A stretch of DNA of 57,881 bases from an uncultured Cuneatibacter sp. Lineage in GTDB: Bacteria; Bacillota; Clostridia; Lachnospirales; Lachnospiraceae. Every line of letters begins with the position of its first letter. Positions within the stretch are counted from its first letter, which is position 1. Below are positions 23,175-30,790 of the stretch, piece by piece. The stretch lies in the NCBI GenBank assembly GCA_934234215.1, contig CAKQHB010000020.1, forward strand, positions 1-57,881, given 5' to 3'. Under the pieces are notes generated by a model. It searched no databases. It saw nothing but the letters and a program-made list of their open reading frames with translations, and was not told where the DNA came from. Made by a program: the position numbers and the translations under genes.

Positions 23175-23203
23175 ATTATAACATATGTAGTTTAAGAATA
23201 CAA
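23175..23203 (-). promoter_or_regulatory. Strong sigma-A promoter of the antisense RNA
   Basis: On the minus strand TTGTAT and TATAAT are separated by exactly 17 nt. The start would be near 23168, right before direct repeat b. No ORF follows on this strand before the terminator. Confidence 0.8.
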
Positions 23204-23286
23204 TATGCTACTTTTTATTTTTTCGAAATTTTCCAAATACAAATATCTTGATTTTCTGAAATTCTCATGCTATACTACCTCCCGTT

Positions 23287-23391
23287 GCAAAGTCCTGAAA
23301 AATAAGGTCTTATGGGACTCCCCGCCGATTCCCGGCGTTAAATGAATCGTGTGTTCGAGACCTTCCACACGTAAAACAAAACTAAAGGAGA
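23287..23391 (+). promoter_or_regulatory. Structured leader of queT, candidate preQ1 riboswitch
   Basis: The leader has three stems: AGTCC (23291-23295) with GGACT; CGCCG (23322-23326) with CGGCG (23333-23337); and CGTGTG (23348-23353) with CACACG (23366-23371). AAGGTCT (23304-23310), in the first stem's loop, is fully complementary to AGACCTT (23358-23364) in the last loop, so a pseudoknot is likely. An A-rich stretch and AAAGGAG follow. Pseudoknotted preQ1 riboswitches commonly precede queT genes; this one most resembles the larger class III plan, but I cannot assign the class with certainty. Confidence 0.65.
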
Positions 23392-23399
23392 ATTGAAAA

Positions 23400-23888
23400 A
23401 TGAAAAACAAAAAAGTTCTGTTCCTGACACAGGCAGCAGCGATTGCAGCATTGTACTTTGTCCTGACTTGGCTGGCATCGATGCTTGGTCTTTCCAGTGG
23501 AGCGATTCAGGTGCGCTTTTCGGAAGCGCTGACGATCCTGCCGTTCTTTACACCCGCAGCAATTCCCGGATTGTTTATTGGCTGTCTGCTGAGTAACTTC
23601 CTGACAGGTGCGGTTGTATGGGATGTGGTATTTGGAAGTATTGCGACATTGCTCGGGGCAGTCGGCACTTATGCACTGCGCAAGACCGGAATCAAGTGGC
23701 TGGCACCACTTCCGCCAATCGTGGCAAACACCATCATCGTACCGTGGGTACTGCGTCTGGCATACGGTGTTCCGGATGCTCTGTGGTATCTCGTTTTAAC
23801 CGTAGGCGCAGGCGAAATCATATCCTGTGGAATCCTCGGAATGATCTTATTTGGAGCGTTGGACAAATATAAAAAAGCTCTTTTCTAA
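23400..23888 (+). CDS. queT: Queuosine precursor transporter QueT (ECF substrate-binding subunit)
   Basis: A 162-residue integral membrane protein with about five or six helices. The block AIQVRFSEALTILPFFTPAAIPGL is typical of QueT/S components, which take up preQ1 or related queuosine precursors together with the shared ECF energy module. That module (EcfA, EcfA', EcfT) is not in the window. The structured leader immediately upstream suggests control by the imported compound. A terminator follows. Confidence 0.88.
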   Translation: MKNKKVLFLTQAAAIAALYFVLTWLASMLGLSSGAIQVRFSEALTILPFFTPAAIPGLFIGCLLSNFLTGAVVWDVVFGSIATLLGAVGTYALRKTGIKWLAPLPPIVANTIIVPWVLRLAYGVPDALWYLVLTVGAGEIISCGILGMILFGALDKYKKALF

Positions 23889-23910
23889 GTAAGTGAATAT
23901 TGTTTGAAGA

Positions 23911-23957
23911 AAATACCACCAATCGAATCATTATGATTCAAATTGGTGGTATTTTTT
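23911..23957 (+). terminator. Intrinsic terminator of queT
   Basis: A 13-bp stem (AAATACCACCAAT with ATTGGTGGTATTT) is followed by more T. The loop itself contains the inverted sequence GAATCATTATGATTC. Confidence 0.88.
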
Positions 23958-23974
23958 ACTTAAAAACTAACGTG

Positions 23975-24170
23975 ACGTATCGACTGGCAGAAAAAAAGAA
24001 GCAACTGTGTTACTTGCAAAAGTTTCGTCGCGGAATCTCTGCTTTCCAGCCATCGAGCGAAGCTGTTTGAGTCCGAAGGACGAGTTCTTCGCGAATGGCG
24101 ATAAGGAAAGCAGAGATGCAGCAGAAACTTTCGCTGAACACAGTGCTTCTGTTTTTTGCCGATGATACGT
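23975..24170. repeat. Long imperfect inverted repeat, 196 nt
   Basis: The left arm (23975-24048) and right arm (24105-24170) pair along most of their length. Matching blocks include ACGTATC, AGAAGCA, CTGTGTT, AAAGTTTC and ATCTCTGCTTTCC. The apex has an internal stem, GCGAAG with CTTCGC, around GTCCGAAGGAC. No ORF, ribosome binding site or terminal T-run is present. It could be a non-autonomous mobile element or a structured RNA. It fills the gap between the queT terminator and the potassium genes. Confidence 0.8.
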
Positions 24171-24210
24171 GCTTTGGAATTCAATGTGATTCGAAAGTAG
24201 TGTACACCAG

Positions 24211-24236
24211 CCGCTTCTCGTGGTAGAATAAAGCAA
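24211..24236 (+). promoter_or_regulatory. Possible extended -10 promoter of ktrBA
   Basis: TGGTAGAAT, an extended -10 box, lies at about 24221-24229, some 65 nt upstream of ktrB, with only a poor -35 box. The leader between them has a small CCGG...CCGG hairpin. I see no clear c-di-AMP riboswitch. Confidence 0.4.
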
Positions 24237-24296
24237 AACAGACAAAGGCTTACAGCCGGTTCCCCGGCGATAAGATAAAGAGGAAAAAAAGAAGAG

Positions 24297-25643
24297 ATGC
24301 AGTTAAAAAAGAAGAGAAGATACAGTTCCTTTCAGGTTATTTTGCTGGGCTTTGCAGGCTTGATCCTGACAGGGACATTACTTTTGATGCTGCCGTTTGC
24401 ATCGGTGAAGGAAGGCAGTGCGTCGTTTCTCGATGCGCTGTTTACGGCGACATCAGCGACCTGTGTGACGGGATTGATCGTGCAGGACACCGCAACCTAT
24501 TGGACGATGTTTGGACAGTTTATAATTTTACTGATGATTCAGATCGGCGGCATGGGTGTTGTGACGGCGGCGGTTGCATTGACGACATTATCGGGCAAAA
24601 AGATCGGTCTGATGCAGCGCAGCACCTTGCAGGAGTCTATCGCAGCGCCGCAGGTGGGCGGTATTGTGCGGCTGTCGCGATTCATTGTGAAGGGAATGTT
24701 TTTGATTGAGCTGATTGGTGCGATTGCGATGTTCCCGGTGTTTTATCGGGATTTTGGATTGGCGAGAGGGATTTGGTACGCGGTCTTTCACTCGATTTCC
24801 GCCTTTTGCAATGCGGGATTTGATTTGATGGGCGTGCGGGCGAAGTTTTCTTCCCTGACGGGCTATGATCTGAATCCGCTGATCAATTTGTGTGTGATAG
24901 CGTTGATTATTACGGGCGGTATCGGTTTCCTTGTCTGGGAGGACATTGTGCACCATCGTTTTAAATTCCGGAAGTACCGGATGCAGACGAAGGTAGTAAT
25001 TGTGACGAGTGCGTTGTTGATCATATTGCCGACGCTGTTTTATTACTTTTATGATTTTTCCAGACCGATTTGGAATGGATACAGCGGCGGGGAGAAGCTT
25101 TTGCTGTCGTTGTTTCAGGCAGTTTCCCCCCGAACGGCAGGATTTAATACAGTAGATTTGAATCTGCTGTCAGGACCCGGTCGTGGAATCATGATTATCC
25201 TGATGATTATTGGCGGATCGCCGGGATCAACGGCCGGTGGTATGAAGACGACGACATTAGCGGTGGCATTGTCTACGATGATTGCTGTATTTCGCAGGCA
25301 GGAGAGCTCCCGGTTTTTCGGACGGCGTGTTCCAAATGAGACTGTGCGGTATGCGATGGCAGTGCTGATGATGTATCTGGTACTGTTTTTGTTTGGTACG
25401 ATCGCGCTGAGCTGTCTGGACGGATGCTCCATGGGACAGTCGGCATTTGAGGCGGCATCGGCGATCGGTACAGTTGGACTGACACTTGGCATTACGCCGG
25501 GACTTTGCACGGCATCGCATTTGATTCTGGTTCTGCTGATGTTCTTTGGTCGTGTCGGCGGATTGACGATCATCTTTGCGGCAGTGTCCGGCACGCGCTC
25601 GAACCTGTCAGAGGTTCCAAAAGAAAAAATTACAGTCGGATAA
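24297..25643 (+). CDS. ktrB: Potassium uptake channel subunit, TrkH/KtrB family
   Basis: A 448-residue membrane protein with the fourfold M1-P-M2 plan of Trk/Ktr transporters. The pore-loop glycines lie in blocks such as SATCVTGLIV, SAFCNAGFDL, SPRTAGFNTV and ASAIGTVGLT. Length and the adjacent regulatory subunit gene point to a Ktr-type, sodium-dependent K+ uptake system. Confidence 0.93.
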   Translation: MQLKKKRRYSSFQVILLGFAGLILTGTLLLMLPFASVKEGSASFLDALFTATSATCVTGLIVQDTATYWTMFGQFIILLMIQIGGMGVVTAAVALTTLSGKKIGLMQRSTLQESIAAPQVGGIVRLSRFIVKGMFLIELIGAIAMFPVFYRDFGLARGIWYAVFHSISAFCNAGFDLMGVRAKFSSLTGYDLNPLINLCVIALIITGGIGFLVWEDIVHHRFKFRKYRMQTKVVIVTSALLIILPTLFYYFYDFSRPIWNGYSGGEKLLLSLFQAVSPRTAGFNTVDLNLLSGPGRGIMIILMIIGGSPGSTAGGMKTTTLAVALSTMIAVFRRQESSRFFGRRVPNETVRYAMAVLMMYLVLFLFGTIALSCLDGCSMGQSAFEAASAIGTVGLTLGITPGLCTASHLILVLLMFFGRVGGLTIIFAAVSGTRSNLSEVPKEKITVG

Positions 25644-25685
25644 GAGCGTAGAAAAAGAGGATGCGCTCAGGAATGGAGATCACTT

Positions 25686-26333
25686 ATGAAATCGATTTTA
25701 TTGATCGGCTTAGGCCGTTTTGGAATTCATATTGCAAAAAAGCTGGACGAGCTGAACTGTCAGGTGCTGGCAGTGGATCACAATGAAGATCGCGTAGATG
25801 CGGCGCTGCCATATGTGCGGAATGCGCAGATCGGTGACAGCACGAACGAGGAGTTTCTGCGTTCTCTTGGTGTGCGGGATTTTGATGAATGCATCGTTGC
25901 CATCGGCAATGATTTTCAGAGCTCATTGGAGACGACAGATCTGTTGAAAGAGCTGGGAGCAAAGCATGTCATTTCCAGAGCTTCCAGAGATGTGCAGGCG
26001 AAATTTTTGCTGCGTAACGGCGCGGATGAAGTGATCTATCCGGAGAAGCAGGTGGCGAACTGGACGGCGATCCGCTGTTCCTCGGATACGATTTTTGATT
26101 ATATGGATCTGGGCGATGATTTTGCAATCTTTGAAGTGGCAGTCCCGGCAGCATGGGCAGGCAAAACACTGCAGCAGCTGGATGTGCGTAAAAAGTATAA
26201 CATCAATGTTCTGGCGAGAAGAGATCATGGTCATCTGAAGATGCCCGTAGGTCCGACGACAGAGATGAAGTCCGGTGAGACGATTCTCGTGCTGGGAAGA
26301 AGTGAAGAGATTGAGAGCTGTTTTAAGATATAA
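25686..26333 (+). CDS. ktrA: Potassium uptake regulatory subunit, TrkA/KtrA family
   Basis: A 215-residue cytoplasmic protein. The RCK_N domain (1-130) has the Rossmann motif LLIGLGRFGIHIAKKL with an acidic residue after strand 2 (VDHNEDRV). The RCK_C domain follows (about 135-215). It forms the octameric gating ring on KtrB and responds to ATP/ADP and, in many Firmicutes, c-di-AMP. It lies 42 nt after ktrB. Confidence 0.93.
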   Translation: MKSILLIGLGRFGIHIAKKLDELNCQVLAVDHNEDRVDAALPYVRNAQIGDSTNEEFLRSLGVRDFDECIVAIGNDFQSSLETTDLLKELGAKHVISRASRDVQAKFLLRNGADEVIYPEKQVANWTAIRCSSDTIFDYMDLGDDFAIFEVAVPAAWAGKTLQQLDVRKKYNINVLARRDHGHLKMPVGPTTEMKSGETILVLGRSEEIESCFKI

Positions 26334-26357
26334 ATCGCGATTTGGAATGGAGTGGCA

Positions 26358-26999
26358 ATGGAGAAAAAAGAGCTGGCACTGGAGGTGATCCGGCGTCTGA
26401 AGGAAGCATATCCGGATTCGGACTGTACGCTGGAGTATGACGAGGCGTGGAAGCTGCTAGTCAGTGTTCGCCTGGCAGCACAATGTACGGATGCCAGAGT
26501 AAATGTGATAGTAGAAGGACTGTATAAGAAGTTTCCTACGGTGGAAGCATTGGCGGATGCGCCGGTGGAAGAGATCGAGGAGATCGTTCGTCCCTGTGGA
26601 TTGGGCAGAAGCAAAGCGCGGGATATCAGCGCCTGCATGAAGATGCTGCGGGATGAGTATGGCGGACATGTGCCGGATGATTTTGACGCATTGCTGAAGC
26701 TGCCGGGTGTTGGACGTAAAAGCGCAAACCTCATTATGGGAGATGTGTTTGGTAAGCCGGCGATTGTAACGGATACCCATTGCATTCGTCTGTCCAATCG
26801 CATTGGATTGGTGCATGGCATCAAAGAACCGAAAAAAGTAGAGATGGAGCTATGGAAGATCATTCCTCCGGAAGAGGGTAGCGGCCTGTGCCATCGTCTG
26901 GTGGATCACGGAAGAGATGTCTGTACGGCGAGAACCCATCCGTATTGCGACAGATGTTGTTTGCAGGACATCTGTGAGAAAAATGGTGTGGATGAATAA
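26358..26999 (+). CDS. nth: Endonuclease III
   Basis: A 213-residue base-excision DNA glycosylase/AP lyase for oxidised pyrimidines. The helix-hairpin-helix LPGVGRKSANLIM contains the catalytic Lys, and VTDTHCIRLSNRIG the catalytic Asp. The C-terminal Fe-S cysteines are present, with seven residues between the first two (CTARTHPYC) where the Escherichia coli enzyme has six. The ATG at 26358 is preferred over a GTG two codons earlier because of the position of GGAG. Confidence 0.93.
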   Translation: MEKKELALEVIRRLKEAYPDSDCTLEYDEAWKLLVSVRLAAQCTDARVNVIVEGLYKKFPTVEALADAPVEEIEEIVRPCGLGRSKARDISACMKMLRDEYGGHVPDDFDALLKLPGVGRKSANLIMGDVFGKPAIVTDTHCIRLSNRIGLVHGIKEPKKVEMELWKIIPPEEGSGLCHRLVDHGRDVCTARTHPYCDRCCLQDICEKNGVDE

Positions 27000-27081
27000 C
27001 AGGCTGAAACGGAGAAGGTCATGCAGCAGTTGACAAAAGAAGAATGAAAACAATCAGAGAATCAACATCCAAAGTTCTTTC

Positions 27082-27110
27082 TTTACTTTCCTACGACCAG
27101 ACCTTATAAT
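27082..27110 (+). promoter_or_regulatory. Sigma-A type promoter of the nucleoside salvage cluster
   Basis: TTTACT and TATAAT are separated by 17 nt, about 40 nt upstream of the XdhC-like gene. Confidence 0.6.
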
Positions 27111-27149
27111 GAAGACAGATAGGAAACGTGAAACAGGAGCGATGGCAGT

Positions 27150-28217
27150 ATGAGAGAAGACATCTACAGGTGTGTGCTGGAGCAGCTGGAGCGGTCAGGA
27201 CGGACGATCCTTCTGACGGCATATTCCGGACAGGCGTGCAGAAAGAAGCTTCTGACAGAAGAAAGTGCAGAGACGAGCGCAGAACAGCAGATCTTAAAGC
27301 AGGTGCAGGAGAGCGGAATGCCTGTATTCTCGGAACAGACGGATGGTCTGTTGTTTGCGGAGCCGTTTGCGGCAGAGTCGCGATTGCTGCTCCTTGGGGG
27401 CGGTCACGTGGCGCTGGCACTGGCGGAGTTTGCGGCAAAAACCGGATTTTGTGTGACGGTTGTGGATGATCGAAAGCAGTTTGCGAATCGGGGACGATTT
27501 CCGTGGGTGCAGGATGTGTGGTGTGAGACATTTGCAGACGGAATTCGGCGCTTTGGCGTGAGACAGACGGATTATGTGGTGACATTGACTCGTGGACATC
27601 AGCACGATGCGGATTGTCTGCGGACGTTGTGGGCACAGCCGGAGAAGCCCTGTTATCTCGGTATGATCGGTTCGAGGAGACGGACGACCGCGCTGAAAGC
27701 GATGCTGGCGGAAGAAGACAGGATCGACAGGGACTGGCTGGAGTCAATCTATACGCCGGTAGGTCTGGCGATCGGCGCGCAGACACCGGAAGAAATTGCA
27801 GTGTCGATTTTGGCGGAGCTGATCCAGACAAAACGACAGACATTGTCTGCGCAGATGGTGAATACCGATGTGGAACTGCCGGTGCTGGAAGCTTTGGCGC
27901 AGGCGCCGGAGCTGTATGCCGGTCAGAGACGGGCAGTTGTGACGATTTTATCAACGAAAGGATCTTCCCCCCGAAAGGCGGGAGCAAAGATGATTTTATA
28001 CGAACATGGCGGACAGGAGGGCACGATTGGCGGCGGATGCGCCGAAGCAGAGCTGACAGGGCGTGGAAGACGTCTGATCCGCAGCGGCAGAGCGTATGAG
28101 CTTTGTACCGTGGATATGACAGAAGAAGCCGCAGCATCCGAAGGGATGGTATGCGGTGGTATGATGCAGGTACTCATTGAAAACATAGACAGAAAGGGTG
28201 AGACAGAAGATGATTGA
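27150..28217 (+). CDS. XdhC/CoxI-family protein with permuted domain order
   Basis: A 355-residue protein. Residues about 75-230 form the Rossmann-like XdhC_C domain (LLLLGGGHVALALAEFA, then YLGMIGSRRRT and TPVGLAIGAQTPEEIAVSI). Residues about 260-355 form the XdhC_CoxI domain (VTILSTKGSSPRKAGAKM, IGGGCAEAEL). In typical XdhC the CoxI domain comes first. XdhC proteins bind and deliver molybdenum cofactor to xanthine dehydrogenase-type enzymes. The gene overlaps deoC by 8 nt, which ties it to nucleoside breakdown: the hypoxanthine released by the phosphorylase could be oxidised by such an enzyme. No molybdenum hydroxylase gene is in the window. Confidence 0.85.
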   Translation: MREDIYRCVLEQLERSGRTILLTAYSGQACRKKLLTEESAETSAEQQILKQVQESGMPVFSEQTDGLLFAEPFAAESRLLLLGGGHVALALAEFAAKTGFCVTVVDDRKQFANRGRFPWVQDVWCETFADGIRRFGVRQTDYVVTLTRGHQHDADCLRTLWAQPEKPCYLGMIGSRRRTTALKAMLAEEDRIDRDWLESIYTPVGLAIGAQTPEEIAVSILAELIQTKRQTLSAQMVNTDVELPVLEALAQAPELYAGQRRAVVTILSTKGSSPRKAGAKMILYEHGGQEGTIGGGCAEAELTGRGRRLIRSGRAYELCTVDMTEEAAASEGMVCGGMMQVLIENIDRKGETEDD

Positions 28218-28935
28218 TTTTTCCAAGATACGAAGCAAGGAAGAGGCAGGTCAGTTTTTCGACTATGCCATCTTACCGAAGGATACCACAGAAGAAAAGA
28301 TCCGCGAGGGATGCCGGGAGGCGATTCGTTATCATTGTAAGGCATTTTGCTTTTCTTCGTCTTATTGGACGAAGGTGGCAGCGGAGGAGCTGGCAGGCAG
28401 TGGTGTACTCGTAGGTGCAGCGATTGGATTTCCTTTTGGACAGCAGACGAGCGCAGTGAAAGCATTCGAGACAGCAGAGGCAGTCCGGATGGGTGCGACA
28501 GTTTTGGATAACTGCATGAATGTCGGTGCATTGAAGGACCGCAGATACGAGGAGATCCGCCAGGAGTTCAAAGAATATGTGGATGCAGCGCAGGGCGTGA
28601 TGACAAAGATGATTATCGAGACCTGTCTGTTGACGGACGAGGAGATTCGGGTGGCGTGCGAGCTGTGTACCGAGGCTGGTATTGACTGGGTGAAGTCTTC
28701 TACCGGACAGTATGCAGGACCGACGCTGGAGCAGGTTCGGCTGATGGTGCAGTGTTGTGAGGGCACAAAAACAAAAGTCAAAGTATCCGGCGTGAAAGAT
28801 CCCAGACCGCAGAATGCCTATGTTTTCCTGCGGGCAGGAGCGGAGCTGATCGGGACGAGACAGGCACCGCAGATTTTGGATACGTTTGATTTGTGTCGTG
28901 AGATTGGGATTATTCCGCCTTATCAGGGCAAATAA
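28210..28935 (+). CDS. deoC: Divergent deoxyribose-phosphate aldolase (DeoC family)
   Basis: A 241-residue class I aldolase of the DeoC fold. Likely active-site residues are kept: Asp in GATVLDNCMNVG, Lys in DWVKSSTGQ and Lys in KVKVSGVKD. However, the phosphate-binding segment, usually SGGIRT, reads SGVKDPRPQN, and the N-terminal block reads FDYAILPKDTT instead of IDHTLLKPDAT. These changes suggest a different sugar phosphate. Within the cluster, a 5-deoxy- or 5-methylthio-ribulose-1-phosphate is a candidate. Ordinary 2-deoxyribose-5-phosphate cleavage remains possible, although no phosphopentomutase gene is nearby. Confidence 0.85.
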   Translation: MIDFSKIRSKEEAGQFFDYAILPKDTTEEKIREGCREAIRYHCKAFCFSSSYWTKVAAEELAGSGVLVGAAIGFPFGQQTSAVKAFETAEAVRMGATVLDNCMNVGALKDRRYEEIRQEFKEYVDAAQGVMTKMIIETCLLTDEEIRVACELCTEAGIDWVKSSTGQYAGPTLEQVRLMVQCCEGTKTKVKVSGVKDPRPQNAYVFLRAGAELIGTRQAPQILDTFDLCREIGIIPPYQGK

Positions 28936-28958
28936 AGAAGCATTGAAATGGAGCATGT

Positions 28959-29810
28959 ATGAGTAAAGTTTATGAGATGGTAGAACGCTGTTATGAGAGT
29001 ATCAAAGACCGGATTCCGTTTCAGCCGCAGGTGGCGCTGATCCTGGGCTCCGGACTGGGCGACTATGGGGATCACATCGAGGTAGTGTCCACACTGGATT
29101 ACCACGACATCGAAGGATTTCCGGTGTCCACCGTATCCGGACACAAGGGACGGTTCCTGTTTGGTTACGTTGGAAAAGTACCGGTTGTGTGCATGCAGGG
29201 TCGTGTGCATTATTATGAAGGCTATCCGATCCAGCAGGTTGTACTTCCAACGAGATTGATGCGCCGGATGGGTGCGGAAGTGCTGTTTTTGACAAATGCA
29301 GCCGGGAGTGTAAACTTTGATTACGAAGCTGGCGATTTCATGATGATCACGGATCAGATCTCAAATATGGTACCGTCTCCGCTGATCGGAGAAAATGCCG
29401 ATGAGTTGGGTGTGCGGTTCCCGGATATGAGTGAGATCTACGACAAAGACCTCAGAGAGCTGATTCGTGCTACGGCAAAGGAAATCGGTGTTAATTTGCG
29501 GGAAGGCGTGTATATGCAGCTGACTGGCCCGAACTTTGAGACACCGGCAGAGGTGCGCATGTGCCGTATTCTCGGTGCAGATGCATGTGGGATGAGTACC
29601 GCCTGCGAAGCAATTGCAGCAAATCATATGGGCATGAAGATCTGTGGTATTTCCTGTATTTCCAATCTGGGCTGTGGTATGTCGGACGAGCCATTGTCCG
29701 ATGAGGATGTCAAGATCACAGCCAACCGGGTAGCGCCGCTGTTCCGTGCGCTTGTAACCGGTACGATCGAAAAGATCGGTGCACTGCTCGCAGAGCAGAA
29801 AGCAGAGTAA
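28959..29810 (+). CDS. Purine nucleoside phosphorylase (trimeric, PNP-I family)
   Basis: A 283-residue enzyme that splits purine nucleosides with phosphate into base and sugar-1-phosphate. Family blocks are ALILGSGLGDYG, VSGHKGRFLFG, MQGRVHYYEGY, FLTNAAGSVN and ACGMSTACEAIAA. Asn occurs in CISNLGCGMS where 6-oxopurine-specific enzymes have Asn and adenine-specific MTA phosphorylases have Asp. It should therefore prefer inosine-type substrates, which fits with the MTA/adenosine-type deaminase at the end of the cluster. Confidence 0.9.
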   Translation: MSKVYEMVERCYESIKDRIPFQPQVALILGSGLGDYGDHIEVVSTLDYHDIEGFPVSTVSGHKGRFLFGYVGKVPVVCMQGRVHYYEGYPIQQVVLPTRLMRRMGAEVLFLTNAAGSVNFDYEAGDFMMITDQISNMVPSPLIGENADELGVRFPDMSEIYDKDLRELIRATAKEIGVNLREGVYMQLTGPNFETPAEVRMCRILGADACGMSTACEAIAANHMGMKICGISCISNLGCGMSDEPLSDEDVKITANRVAPLFRALVTGTIEKIGALLAEQKAE

Positions 29811-29827
29811 GGAGTAGAAAAGAAAGC

Positions 29828-30778
29828 ATGAGAGGCATTTATTATGATGGCAGCAGGGCTGTTTATCGGGAAGATCTGCCGATGCCGGTGCCGGAGGAGG
29901 ATGAGAGTCTGATCCGGATTCTTCTGGCAGCGGTATGCAATACCGACAAAGAGATCCTGCGCGGCTATCGTCCGAATTTCCGCGGTGTTATGGGACATGA
30001 ATTTGTCGGTATCGTGGAGCAGTCTCCGGACGCATCCCTTGTGGGTAAATTAGTCGTCGGAGAATTAAACCGTGGATGCGGGCACTGCATCTACTGCCGC
30101 ACCGGCAGAGAGAAGCATTGTCCGGATCGCAAAGTCATCGGTATGGAAGGAAAGGACGGCTGCTTCGCAGAGTATATGACACTGGCAACCCATCTGATCC
30201 ATGTTGTACCGGAAGGATTGGAGCCGGAGCAGGCGATCTTTACGGAACCGCTTGCCGCAGCACTGGAAGTTCCGTCCCGGGTGCACATCGATCCGGCGAA
30301 GAACCTGGCGATGATCGGGGATGGACGTTTGGCATTGATGACGGCACAGGTCCTGTCCCTGTCCGGCATTGAGATGACAGTCATCGGCAAACATCCGGAG
30401 AAGCTGGAGCTGTTCCGTCCCTATGCCCGTGTGATGACGCTGGAGGAGGCACAGAATTCCGACGAGACCTATGAGTATGTGGCAGAGTGTTCCGGACACC
30501 CTTCCGGACTGCTTCTGGCAAAGGATCTGGTGCGCAGACAAGGCACGATTTTATTGAAGAGCACTTATGCGGGGGAGATGTCCTTTGACATGAGTTATCT
30601 GGCAGTGCAGGAAATCACCATTGCCGGAACGAGATGCGGTCCCTTTCCGCCGGCTCTGAACCTGCTGCAGCGCGGCATGGTAAAGCTGCCGCCCATCGAA
30701 CTGCATGATCTGTCCGAGATGGAACAGGCATTTCATTCCAGTGCATTCAAGGCTGGATTCCGGATTGGAACGAAATAA
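29828..30778 (+). CDS. Zinc-dependent alcohol dehydrogenase (MDR family)
   Basis: A 316-residue medium-chain dehydrogenase, slightly short for the family. Catalytic zinc ligands are visible in AVCNTDKEI (Cys) and MGHEFVG (His, Glu), and the structural zinc site is CGHCIYCRTGREKHC. The nucleotide-binding loop is IGDGRLAL. The usual Asp after strand 2 is replaced in VIGKHPEK, so NADP preference is possible. Between the phosphorylase and mtnA genes, it may reduce the aldehyde released by the aldolase (acetaldehyde or methylthioacetaldehyde); this is inference. Confidence 0.88.
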   Translation: MRGIYYDGSRAVYREDLPMPVPEEDESLIRILLAAVCNTDKEILRGYRPNFRGVMGHEFVGIVEQSPDASLVGKLVVGELNRGCGHCIYCRTGREKHCPDRKVIGMEGKDGCFAEYMTLATHLIHVVPEGLEPEQAIFTEPLAAALEVPSRVHIDPAKNLAMIGDGRLALMTAQVLSLSGIEMTVIGKHPEKLELFRPYARVMTLEEAQNSDETYEYVAECSGHPSGLLLAKDLVRRQGTILLKSTYAGEMSFDMSYLAVQEITIAGTRCGPFPPALNLLQRGMVKLPPIELHDLSEMEQAFHSSAFKAGFRIGTK

Positions 30779-30790
30779 AAAGTGAGGATA

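Noticed and set aside
24230..24296. c-di-AMP (ydaO) riboswitch before ktrB
   Set aside because: The leader is far too short and has only one small GC hairpin.
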